NCBI GenBank assembly: GCA_027452005.1
Contig: DAIDHF010000004.1
Span: forward strand, 1 to 64,000
DNA length: 64,000 bases
Direction of reading: 5' to 3'
Source: Acidimicrobiales bacterium
Lineage (GTDB): Bacteria > Actinomycetota > Acidimicrobiia > Acidimicrobiales > JAKAVM01
This document shows, one piece after another, positions 17,383 through 24,863 of this stretch. Position numbers and translations under genes: made by a program. The notes under the pieces were generated by a model. The model was not told where the DNA came from and ran no database searches. It was given only the letters and a program-made list of their open reading frames with translations. Within the stretch, counting starts at the first letter, position 1; each line of letters begins with the position of its first letter.

Positions 17383-19035
17383 TCATAAGCTTTCAAGGAC
17401 CCCCAGTCTCCCCTTTTCGCTAAGCAGGTTGCGGATTTCTTTGATGTCAGTCTCGCACAGCAAGTCATACTCAAGATCCTTTGCTCGGCGAATGTAAACC
17501 GGATCTTCGCACTCCCAGTACTCCTTTCGAAGCTGGCGCTTGACTACCTTGTTGGACTCGGTGCGTGGCAGTTCGCGACAGACGCGGACATATTTTGGAG
17601 CCCACTTGGTCCCAAGATCACGTTGTTGACCAAGAAACTCACCAAAGCGGCTAGGGATAAAACTCTGACCCTCCTTTAGTTCGAGTGCCACCATGACCTG
17701 GTCACCCACCAAGGTATCTGGAACTGCGTACACGGCACACAGAGCTACCTCGTCTAGGCGGGAGATAATACGCTCTATGGGAGCCGCTGCAAAATTCTCT
17801 CCATCAACCCGTATCCAGTCAAAGCTGCGACCGGCAAAGTAGACAAATCCGGATTCATCAACGTAAGCCAGGTCACCCGTCCAGTACATGCCATCCTTCA
17901 AGCGTTCTTTTGTGGCATCGTCGTTGTTCCAGTAACCCTCAAATGAGGCGGCACCAAACTGGTTTACCATCTCCCCAATGGCCTCATCTGGGTTGAGCAA
18001 TTTTCCATCAAGGTCGATCTGCGCCCTCGGGCACTCTTGGCCGGTCTCTGGATTTAGAACAAGCGTCCCGTTGGGGAGTGGACCCAGGGCACCGGCGGGG
18101 GTGTCGTCGCTTCTAGAGACCACGGCACCTCCTTCGGTAGAACCATAGGCGTCGGTAATCTTGCACCCAAAGCGTCTGGAGAAGTTCTCAACGTCCACCT
18201 GGGTTCCTTCATTCCCAAATCCACGTATGAGCGGGTTATCTGAGTCGTTAGGGCGTTCTTGGGTTGCCAGTACGTATGCCAACGTCTTGCCTACGTAGTT
18301 GAAGTAAGTTACGTTGTATTTTCTTACGTCTTCTAGAAAGCCAGACGCCGAAAACTTTCTACGAAGACACAGGATTGATGCGGCAGAAATCGTGGGACAC
18401 CAGTTTGCCATAAGAGCATTAGAGTGGAACAGGGGCATTGCACAGTAGCAAACGTCCTGGGCGGTAAGCTCAAACATCTGGGCCACGATTGATCCGATCA
18501 TAGCCAGTCTTCCTTGAGAACAGATCACGGCCTTGGGGGCTGACGAGGTGCCTGACGTGAAGATGAGCAGAAGTACAGACTCCTTGGTGGGCTCACCAAA
18601 ACGGGGTACCTGGTATATCCCTGAAAAGTTTTCTAGACTTGCCTTATAGTTAGCATCGTCAATATTTATTACGATCCGGGGATCAACTTTTGCGTCTTCC
18701 AGAAGAGAAAGGTAGCTGGAGTCGGTTACGATAAGATCACACTGGGTATGGGAGATGTCTCTAGCCAACTCGTCTCCGCGTCTGGTCGGATTGATTCCAA
18801 CCAAGGTCGCATTTCCTAGAGCACAAGCACCTAACCACATCGGGTATTCGGGTATGTTGTCGAGGAGGACCCCGACGTGGAACTTGTCCGTGCTCCGTAA
18901 CGATTCAATAAACTGGGACCTGAATACACACTGGGTAACGTACTCCTGATAGGTCCAGGTCCGGTCTTCAAATATAATTGCCGTACCTGGATCATCTTTG
19001 CGAGCCAGTAAAATCTCGGCAACGGTTTCTGGCAT
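17383..19035 (-). CDS. fadD17: Steroid-CoA ligase, FadD17-like acyl-CoA synthetase
   Basis: A 550-residue adenylate-forming ligase. The ATP motif reads IFTSGTSSAPKAVICS, followed by MPLFHSNALMANW, LRRKFSASGFLEDVRKY, YVGKTLAYVLATQE, DAYGSTEGG and TGDLAYVDESGFVYF. The run around RRKFSASGFLEDVRKYN and YVGKTLAYVLAT agrees closely with my memory of mycobacterial FadD17, a CoA ligase of the cholesterol regulon acting on side-chain carboxylates of steroids. It would activate a sterol acid with ATP and CoA. The track starts at 19122, but ATG 19035 has AGAAGGG upstream and gives the family N-terminus MPETVAEILLARKD. Divergent from the F420-type enzyme at 19160. Confidence 0.82.
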   Translation of the reverse strand: MPETVAEILLARKDDPGTAIIFEDRTWTYQEYVTQCVFRSQFIESLRSTDKFHVGVLLDNIPEYPMWLGACALGNATLVGINPTRRGDELARDISHTQCDLIVTDSSYLSLLEDAKVDPRIVINIDDANYKASLENFSGIYQVPRFGEPTKESVLLLIFTSGTSSAPKAVICSQGRLAMIGSIVAQMFELTAQDVCYCAMPLFHSNALMANWCPTISAASILCLRRKFSASGFLEDVRKYNVTYFNYVGKTLAYVLATQERPNDSDNPLIRGFGNEGTQVDVENFSRRFGCKITDAYGSTEGGAVVSRSDDTPAGALGPLPNGTLVLNPETGQECPRAQIDLDGKLLNPDEAIGEMVNQFGAASFEGYWNNDDATKERLKDGMYWTGDLAYVDESGFVYFAGRSFDWIRVDGENFAAAPIERIISRLDEVALCAVYAVPDTLVGDQVMVALELKEGQSFIPSRFGEFLGQQRDLGTKWAPKYVRVCRELPRTESNKVVKRQLRKEYWECEDPVYIRRAKDLEYDLLCETDIKEIRNLLSEKGRLGVLESL

Positions 19036-19159
19036 TTTTTGATTTTCCCTTCTAGATATCCCCTGGTAGATACGTAAATTGAAACCTGATCTAAAATTAG
19101 CTGATGGTGTGTCAGATTTCAACTAAGTTTTGTAAAGGAGCTTTGAACAGGAGACTTTG

Positions 19160-20053
19160 ATGAACTACTCAATTGGGTTCCCCTGGGGGGCGACGCTTGA
19201 AAGCGGGGAGGTGTTTTCGGGAGTTATGGCCCGTGAACTCGCCAGAGTGTGTGAGCAAGCAGGATACGGGGCAATTTATATAACCGATCATCCGGCACCG
19301 CCCAAGAGTTGGTTGACTAGTGGTGGGCATCCAAGTGTCGACCCCTTTGTTGGGCTTTCGTTTCTAGCTGGGGCGACTGAGTCTATAAAACTTCACACCC
19401 ACCTCTTGATTCCGGCATTACGAAATTTGATTTTGGTCGGAAAGTCACTTGAAGGCCTCAATAATCTGGCACCTGGGCGGGTAATTTTAGGAGTGGGTAG
19501 CGGTTATCTCAAAGACGAGTTTGAGGCACTTGGTGTGAATTACTCGGCGAGGAATGAAATCCTTGACCGATTCTTGTCAACTAATAGTGCTGTTGACCGA
19601 CAAGGTCAAGAGAGAAATACAGTAGCTAACTGTCCTATTTGGATTGGAGGCAACTCAATCCGAGCTATTGATCGGGCAGCCAAATGGGGAGATGGTTGGA
19701 GCCCGATGGCCACGACTACAAAGGCTTCGTCAACCCTCAAGACTCCAGGGATTGAATCACTAGAAGATCTAAAGTTCAAGATTGAAGCTCTCACTGAGCG
19801 CTGGGGGAAAAACAATAGACCAGGGAGGCCAACAATTTGTTATACACCACGGTGGGCAATGATGGGTAATAATAAGTTTCCCGATGTAAGTCAGGTGCGA
19901 GAAAGCCTAGAGGAGTTGCAATGTATCGGGGTTGAATGGGTCTGTTTGAGCCTGCCAGCGAAAAGCTCAAGTGAACTACGAGACAATCTGGCCAGGTTTG
20001 CTGAAGAGTTTATAGGTGATAAGCAGCCATTACGTCTCAAAGAGATTTTCTGA
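19160..20053 (+). CDS. Luciferase-like (LLM class) F420- or flavin-dependent oxidoreductase
   Basis: A 297-residue TIM-barrel protein of the luciferase-like monooxygenase family. Typical features are the N-terminal SIGFPWGATLESGEVFS, YITDHPAPPKSW, a central PGRVILGVGSGYLKDEFEALG and PIWIGGNSIRAIDRAAKWGD, the last two contacting the cofactor phosphate in F420-dependent members. The start is moved from TTG 19157 to ATG 19160, six bases after AGGAG. Mycobacterial sterol clusters contain related F420 enzymes (for example Rv3520c), and here it is divergent from a FadD17-like ligase, so a role in sterol or fatty acid oxidation is plausible but unproven. Confidence 0.78.
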   Translation: MNYSIGFPWGATLESGEVFSGVMARELARVCEQAGYGAIYITDHPAPPKSWLTSGGHPSVDPFVGLSFLAGATESIKLHTHLLIPALRNLILVGKSLEGLNNLAPGRVILGVGSGYLKDEFEALGVNYSARNEILDRFLSTNSAVDRQGQERNTVANCPIWIGGNSIRAIDRAAKWGDGWSPMATTTKASSTLKTPGIESLEDLKFKIEALTERWGKNNRPGRPTICYTPRWAMMGNNKFPDVSQVRESLEELQCIGVEWVCLSLPAKSSSELRDNLARFAEEFIGDKQPLRLKEIF

Positions 20054-20165
20054 TTGTCGGCTATGAACGCATTGGTTCGAGGAAAACTATGTTCTTGAAG
20101 ACTAAACCGGATTTCAACGTGATATATAAGGAGTCTCGTAAGAGAGGATTAAAACCGAACTTTCT

Positions 20166-20453
20166 TCATGCCCAGTTCTCAATTCGAAGACCTGGAACCC
20201 GACTAAACTCTTTAGTGTTGTTAGTCACCAAAATTGCATCTAGAGGTAGAATCTCAAGCGGAGACAAAAACAGTTCAAGTGCTTGTTTATTCCGCTCAGA
20301 TTTACTTTTGGCTACGCCGTATGCCAGTTCGGCGGCCGCAACAGTAGAGATTGCTATATCTCCGGTCCGTTTAGTGCGAAAATGATCGAAAACATGCTCA
20401 GGTTTTGAATTTATAACGTAAATACAGATGTTGGTATCTAAAAGATAGCTCAT
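20166..20453 (-). pseudogene. vapC: VapC-type PIN toxin with internal in-frame deletion
   Basis: A 95-residue remnant of a PIN-domain VapC ribonuclease. The N-terminal part is normal (MSYLLDTNICIYVIN, later AAAELAYGVAKSKSERNK and LEILPLD), and the C-terminal part is normal (ILVTNNTKEFSRVPGLRIENW). Between LPLD and ILVTNN about 35-38 residues are missing relative to the usual length near 132. That lost segment normally carries the GPxDLxIAAHA motif with the third catalytic acid, so toxin activity should be gone. The reading frame is intact. The start codon directly abuts the stop of a 36-codon antitoxin-like ORF, as in a TA operon. Confidence 0.75.
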
Positions 20454-20564
20454 TTAGTCATGGAGGTCGGTGCGCAGATCTGATTCAGGTTGACATCGAT
20501 CTATCTGGAAATCAGGCTCAAAAGATGATAGGGCTGATTCAAGAATTTGCCACGAGCTTTCCAT
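20454..20564 (-). CDS. Mini antitoxin-like ORF (VapB C-terminal remnant)
   Basis: A 36-codon ORF absent from the track. It starts at ATG 20564 with AGGAG eight bases upstream and its TAA directly abuts the vapC ATG. The peptide, rich in acidic residues and containing SSFEPDFQIDR, resembles the toxin-binding tail of VapB/VagC antitoxins (pattern alxxFxxDFxxxRxQP), but the N-terminal AbrB DNA-binding domain is missing. It may be a decayed antitoxin still translated, or a minimal toxin-binding peptide. Assignment rests on position and tail pattern only. Confidence 0.45.
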   Translation of the reverse strand: MESSWQILESALSSFEPDFQIDRCQPESDLRTDLHD

Positions 20565-20583
20565 CTACAAAACTCCTAGTTTA

Positions 20584-20610
20584 GTGGTATATACTTGAAG
20601 TTTATACCAC
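20584..20610. promoter_or_regulatory. 27-bp palindrome, candidate operator of the TA remnant
   Basis: GTGGTATA, an 11-base spacer containing ACTTgAAGT, then TATACCAC: a near-perfect 27-base palindrome 20 bases upstream of the mini-antitoxin start. VapBC complexes autoregulate through such palindromes. The operator survives although the antitoxin ORF has no DNA-binding domain. Confidence 0.6.
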
Positions 20611-20801
20611 GATACCTTCCAGACTGCAGTTTTGGGCGAAATTCTAGATTTTATACTTGTGAATCTTTTATAAAACTGTTGTGATACTTACCGACATCTC
20701 ACCGAAGAATTGGATGCCCCAGTTGTCCAGCAGCAAATCCGTAACAATCGGCGAAGTTAGTTTGTGACGGTCCTCGAGCTAACCTGCTTGACCTCAACGT
20801 A

Positions 20802-21422
20802 TTACCTTGGCATCAACCCGTTTAGGAGTAGGTCAACAATAAAGTCAGCAACTACAACAGATGATAACTCGTCGTCGGTGACAAGACGCCGAAGGGCAAC
20901 CTGGCCGATCAAAGCGGCAACAGAAAAGGCAATCATTTTTGGCGGTCCTTGACGAATCCGGCCGGTCTGTTGGGCGGCTACAATGGCCACCTCAATGTCT
21001 CCAATAAATCTCTCGTAGATCCCAAAGAGGTGTTGTTCGAACTTATCTCCCAGTGACAAGGAGTCTCTAAAGAGCAGCCTTGCTGCCTGTCGGTCGTTTT
21101 CAAAGAACTCCAACGTGGCCCGAATAGCGTGCTTAATTGCGCTCAGGGCAACCTCGGGGTCGTTGTTGGCCAGGGCGTTGTCGATAACTGACTGACCGAT
21201 GTGGGCTCTCAGAGCCATCTCCTCAGAGTCCATAAGGGCATGGAACAGGGCTTCTTTGGAGTCGAAGTACCAATATACCGTTCCATAGGAAAGTCCGGCC
21301 TCTTTGGCGACATCGGCCATGGTGGTCGAGTGAAACCCTGACCTCGCAAACACGGTCTTTGCGGCCGACAAGATCTCGTCTCTTCGCTTTCCCTTTTCCT
21401 CGTCGTTGGAGGCCCTGCGCAT
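20802..21422 (-). CDS. TetR family transcriptional regulator
   Basis: TetR regulator of 206 residues from ATG 21422. The DNA-binding part is RRDEILSAAKTVFARSGFHS and ADVAKEAGLSYGTVYWYFDS; the remainder is a helical ligand domain with LFRDSLSLGDKFEQHLFGIY. The track uses ATG 21473, but TATAAT (21479-21474) immediately precedes that codon, so a transcript from it would begin inside the extension; ATG 21422 with GAGGGACGG upstream fits better. It is the last gene of a minus-strand run of oxidoreductase genes starting at 24736 and probably controls it through the palindrome at 24846. Confidence 0.8.
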   Translation of the reverse strand: MRRASNDEEKGKRRDEILSAAKTVFARSGFHSTTMADVAKEAGLSYGTVYWYFDSKEALFHALMDSEEMALRAHIGQSVIDNALANNDPEVALSAIKHAIRATLEFFENDRQAARLLFRDSLSLGDKFEQHLFGIYERFIGDIEVAIVAAQQTGRIRQGPPKMIAFSVAALIGQVALRRLVTDDELSSVVVADFIVDLLLNGLMPR

Positions 21423-21543
21423 GTTCCGTCCCTCGACCGACAGTTCGGGAGCTGGTGGATCGGTCACCCTCATATTATAGGTCCTTTAGAGCCGCAGCTT
21501 TGGGATTGACCCTTTCGTCGCCAAAAAGTCGCGACCGGCCGGT

Positions 21544-22122
21544 TCATATCTCGGGACCTTGTCCTTGAGGGGGCCATGGATCTACCCCCGGCTCTAAGGG
21601 TACCTGAACGTTTCGAAGAAACCCGGACACGGCCGAATAGGTCACTATAAGCATTACTAGCTCAACTAGCTCCTGGTCACTCTCAAAATGTTTCGACATC
21701 TCTTCCCATGCCTTCACTGAGAACGAACCTGTCTGTGCGTACTCGTCTACGCACCTGAGCACGGCGGACTCTTGAGGGCTATACATACCCTGGTCGGCCT
21801 CCTCCCAGTCACGCACGGCCTCGATGGCGGCTTTGTCGACCCCCAACATCTGAGCGATTGAGTAGTGTTGGGTCCACTCGTAAACCGAGTTGGTAACCCA
21901 GCCGGTCCTAAGAATCACGAGCTCCCTTAGTCGAACGGACAGGAGTCCCTTGAAGAGCAGAGCTAACAGCCAGTCGTTGAAGGGTTTTGCCAGAGTTGGG
22001 TGGGACAGGAGTATCTGGAAGATCGAAAGTCTGGCCATTCCTTCGGGAACCCCGGCCTGGGTTGCCGCCTCAATGGCCTCGTCGTGGGTGAGCATCGACA
22101 CTCTACACTTCTCATTGCTCAC
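21544..22122 (-). CDS. Carboxymuconolactone decarboxylase (AhpD-like) family protein
   Basis: A 192-residue all-helical protein of the CMD/AhpD superfamily, recognised from RLRELVILRTGWVTNSVYEW followed by QHYSIAQMLGV and the second helical half (YAQTGSFSVKAWEEMSKHF, then ELVMLIVTYSAVSGFLR). The CxxC pair of AhpD peroxidase partners is absent, so a thiol peroxidase role is unlikely. Substrate unknown. GTG start overlaps the stop of the upstream alcohol dehydrogenase (GTGA), indicating translational coupling in the operon with NMO, hotdog thioesterase and TetR genes. Confidence 0.78.
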   Translation of the reverse strand: MSNEKCRVSMLTHDEAIEAATQAGVPEGMARLSIFQILLSHPTLAKPFNDWLLALLFKGLLSVRLRELVILRTGWVTNSVYEWTQHYSIAQMLGVDKAAIEAVRDWEEADQGMYSPQESAVLRCVDEYAQTGSFSVKAWEEMSKHFESDQELVELVMLIVTYSAVSGFLRNVQVPLEPGVDPWPPQGQGPEI

Positions 22123-23213
22123 GCTGGAGTCACCACCCCATGAACTGGGGGAGTCTTTGGAGTTTCCCCGGCCATCTCTAGGATAAGTTTATCAACGCTC
22201 TCAATACCAACTACCTCTCTGTCCAGGTCGGCAAACGGGAACTCTCCACCTGCCAGAATATCCAAGGCTTTTGAGTATGCCGCCGAGTCAACCCCTAGGG
22301 CACCCAATATTGTGATCTCCTTGTAAACGATCAAATCTGGCCACAGTCCTGGGGCCTGGCCTACCCCGCTTGTCCCTGCCATGACCACCCGTCCCCCGGG
22401 CTTGACTAGTTTGACCGCCTGACCAAAAGCACTCGGGGCCTTAGCAGTTACGTTGACCACCACGTCGGCCAGGGTTCCAATTGCCTTTACCAATGCCTTG
22501 TCCGGTTCGATCTCGTCTACGTCAACAGTAAGGTCTGCCCCGAAAGCCTTGGCACTATTCAAACGAGACTCATCCATCTTACCCTTCCCGGTGATTGCTA
22601 TATACCCCGCTCCGGCCAGCTTGGCTGCTACCACCGCACATATCCCGCGAATCCCGGGTCCCAAAATCGCCACCACGTCACCACGCTTTACTTCAGGGAT
22701 GGTGGCCCCCCATCTCAGTCCTGCCCCGAGGGGATTGAATAAGGTGGCCATGACCGGATCTAAGTTGTCGGGCACCTTGTGCAAGATGGTATCTGGACCC
22801 AGGTACTGGTGGCTGGCATATCCACCCCATAGATGTGGGTTCTTGGACACCGGGATAAATCCGTACATGTCGCCCAAACCGTGAGAAACGCACTGACGAT
22901 AGTTCCCCGACCTGCATTGGTCGCAATCTCGACAGGACTGAAATACCTCTACCGCGACCCGGTCGCCAACGGTTACTCCCCAGAGCTTCTGAGCCTGGTC
23001 CCCAATCTCCTCTATGATTCCGACCGACTCGTGCCCAGGGATGAACTCAAATCCTGATGGTATTGCCCCGGTGTACTGTTCATGGTCAGTCCCGCATAAC
23101 CCACAAGCCTCAATCTTGAGGATAGCATCGTTATCAGATATTATAGGCAGGTCAAACTCACGAGTCTCTAGGGACCTGGGTTTAGTCAGCACGAGGGCCT
23201 GAGCGCGGGTCAC
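22119..23213 (-). CDS. Zinc-dependent alcohol dehydrogenase (MDR family)
   Basis: A 364-residue medium-chain dehydrogenase. The catalytic zinc site is seen as EACGLCGTDHEQYTG and PGHESVGIIEE; the structural zinc lobe as CRDCDQCRSGNYRQC. The nucleotide-binding Rossmann motif is AILGPGIRGICAV, where the middle of the GxGxxG pattern is altered. It would oxidise an alcohol to an aldehyde or ketone with NAD(P). It sits 11 bases after the hotdog thioesterase gene and overlaps the CMD gene by four bases. Substrate not predictable; lipid-derived alcohols are a reasonable guess given the neighbours. Confidence 0.85.
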   Translation of the reverse strand: MTRAQALVLTKPRSLETREFDLPIISDNDAILKIEACGLCGTDHEQYTGAIPSGFEFIPGHESVGIIEEIGDQAQKLWGVTVGDRVAVEVFQSCRDCDQCRSGNYRQCVSHGLGDMYGFIPVSKNPHLWGGYASHQYLGPDTILHKVPDNLDPVMATLFNPLGAGLRWGATIPEVKRGDVVAILGPGIRGICAVVAAKLAGAGYIAITGKGKMDESRLNSAKAFGADLTVDVDEIEPDKALVKAIGTLADVVVNVTAKAPSAFGQAVKLVKPGGRVVMAGTSGVGQAPGLWPDLIVYKEITILGALGVDSAAYSKALDILAGGEFPFADLDREVVGIESVDKLILEMAGETPKTPPVHGVVTPA

Positions 23214-23224
23214 CCCAGACCCCC

Positions 23225-23659
23225 CTAAGGAACTATCCGGTAGACCTGGACGGCGTGAGCAACCGTGTTACCGTCGCTGTCTCGGGCAGTAATCTCGGTA
23301 AAAATTAGTTCCTTGCCACGCTTTATTGTCGTGGCAGCACACAACAAGTCGGACTTCTTGGCCGTTCCGACGAATTGGACACTCATTGAGACCGTTGAAG
23401 CTCGCATCCCCTTGTTGAAGTCATGATTCGACCATGCCGCAGCCGCGCCTGCCGTGTCCAGGACCGATGCTACGACCCCCCCGTGGTATACAATTCCATC
23501 ATTGGTCAAGTCGTCACGAAAGGGCAACCTGACAACTACGTCGTCTGGGTCGTACTTGTCAAACACGATCCCCAGACCGCTCAAAAAAGGTGTGGATGGC
23601 ATAACCTTTGGTATGGAGTTGCGAGCTGCAACCTGTTGTTCTTCGGTTAATTCTCCCAT
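23225..23659 (-). CDS. PaaI-type hotdog thioesterase
   Basis: A 144-residue single hotdog-fold protein of the acyl-CoA thioesterase (PaaI/4HBT) family. The core helix region reads NDGIVYHGGVVASVLDTAGAA, with the common HGG motif and an Asp in the position of the catalytic acid, and the end is typical (GNTVAHAVQVYRIV). It would hydrolyse an acyl-CoA or aryl-CoA thioester in the cytoplasm. ATG start preceded by AAGGGGG. Lies between the NMO-like and alcohol dehydrogenase genes; about 100 bases separate it from the NMO gene, so a secondary promoter is possible. Confidence 0.8.
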   Translation of the reverse strand: MGELTEEQQVAARNSIPKVMPSTPFLSGLGIVFDKYDPDDVVVRLPFRDDLTNDGIVYHGGVVASVLDTAGAAAAWSNHDFNKGMRASTVSMSVQFVGTAKKSDLLCAATTIKRGKELIFTEITARDSDGNTVAHAVQVYRIVP

Positions 23660-23758
23660 GTTTACCCCCTTGTGTATTGTTTGCTTATATCTGGTACTGC
23701 AATAAGACCTAACTTGTTGTTCCCGGGCACATTCGTGCTCTGGGCCTTGGTTGGCTCT

Positions 23759-24736
23759 CTATATGGATGTCACGAACTGCCCTGTTTGCTTGAGTGTGGC
23801 CTCAGCTTGAGAGACGATTGACTTGACAAGTTCAGCGGCCGGGATGAGAGACGAGATCGCCCCGATTCCTTGACCGGCCGGGTAGCACTCTTTGTCTGGG
23901 TCTATGTTGGGAGTCTCCTCGTCACCCCCTAAGTGAAAGGCCCCGTTTTGCATGGACTTGGCGGCCTGCATGGGGAATTTCTCAAGCTCGTCTGGATGAG
24001 AGTCCCAGTAGTCGGTGTACGAGTTTTTTACGGCCCTTAGGGTCTTGCCAGAAAACCCCCGGGAGATAACCGTTCCATCTTCGGCTGTTTCAATTAGCTT
24101 GTCCTTATAACCAAGCACCGCCCTGGCCTCTGGGGTTGCTATAAATCTTGTCCCGATCCAAACTCCGTCGGCTCCGAGAGCGAGAGAGGCAGCAAGTCCC
24201 CGGCCGTCAAAGATCCCGCCTGCGGCTACTACCGGAACCTGTCCAGCCACCGCGTCCACGATCTGGGGGACCAAGGGCATAGTGGCCACGGTACCGGTAT
24301 GTCCCCCGGCCTCGGTTCCTTGGGCCACAACTACATCGCATCCCGCGTCAATCGCCTTTTTAGCGTGGACGACCTTCCCACACATATTTATCACGAGTAA
24401 TCCACTTGCGTGGCACATCTCCACTACCTGGGCCGGGACTCCAAGGCCAGCCACAAACACCGAAGCCCCACCTTGAATGATTAGTTCTACCTGTAGGGCC
24501 ATATCACCTGGCATGGCAGTAAGTAGGTCAACCCCAAATGGCTTGTTAGTCTGAGCACGAACCTTGCGCATCTCTTCGACCATCTGATCGTTGAGCATTG
24601 TCGAGGCACCCAAGCATCCAAACCCACCGGCCTCAGACACGGCTGCGACTAGACGGTTGTAGGAGACCCCACCCATCCCGGCCAGCATAACCGGATGGTC
24701 GACCTTGAGAAGTTCAGTTAGGCGAGTGCGGATCAT
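23759..24736 (-). CDS. Nitronate monooxygenase / 2-nitropropane dioxygenase family flavoprotein
   Basis: A 325-residue FMN-binding TIM-barrel. Family features are HPVMLAGMGGVSYNRLVAAV, AGGFGCLGAS, VVVAQGTEAGGHTGTVAT with the catalytic-position His, and VVAAGGIFDGRGLAASLALG. Members include nitronate monooxygenases, FabK-like reductases and IpdC, the flavoenzyme of steroid C/D-ring breakdown in Mycobacterium (Rv3553). The sterol context makes an IpdC-like role worth considering, but sequence alone does not decide. First gene of the minus-strand five-gene operon; a palindromic operator overlaps its promoter. Confidence 0.8.
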   Translation of the reverse strand: MIRTRLTELLKVDHPVMLAGMGGVSYNRLVAAVSEAGGFGCLGASTMLNDQMVEEMRKVRAQTNKPFGVDLLTAMPGDMALQVELIIQGGASVFVAGLGVPAQVVEMCHASGLLVINMCGKVVHAKKAIDAGCDVVVAQGTEAGGHTGTVATMPLVPQIVDAVAGQVPVVAAGGIFDGRGLAASLALGADGVWIGTRFIATPEARAVLGYKDKLIETAEDGTVISRGFSGKTLRAVKNSYTDYWDSHPDELEKFPMQAAKSMQNGAFHLGGDEETPNIDPDKECYPAGQGIGAISSLIPAAELVKSIVSQAEATLKQTGQFVTSI

Positions 24737-24845
24737 AGATGGCCTCCGATCAGTGGTACGGGCGCTTTTTGGTTAGGGTCAGCCTGACGGCTTCAGACGG
24801 GCCCGTGCTTAGGTACTCTAGCACTACACCCAGCTATGTTATAAC

Positions 24846-24863
24846 TGACTGATGTATCAGTCA
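24846..24863 (-). promoter_or_regulatory. TetR-type palindromic operator within promoter of the NMO operon
   Basis: A perfect inverted repeat TGACTGA-tgta-TCAGTCA. On the minus strand it lies between TTGACT and TATAAC, spaced 15-16 bases, about 110 bases before the NMO start, so a bound repressor would block RNA polymerase. The TetR gene at the end of the operon is the obvious candidate. It also covers the stop codon of the upstream phospholipase gene. Confidence 0.6.

Noticed and set aside
20089-20385. Plus-strand ORF of 98 codons over the vapC remnant
   Set aside because: The opposite strand encodes clear PIN-domain motifs; the plus-strand product has none.
23711-23718. AACTTGTT core resembling the KstR operator
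   Set aside because: The six-base core is expected many times by chance in 64 kb and the flanking T and A of the full motif are missing.
24784-24800. GACGGCTTCAG stretch similar to the hairpin repeat
   Set aside because: It matches only the hairpin centre, forms no comparable stem and lacks both conserved flanks of the element.
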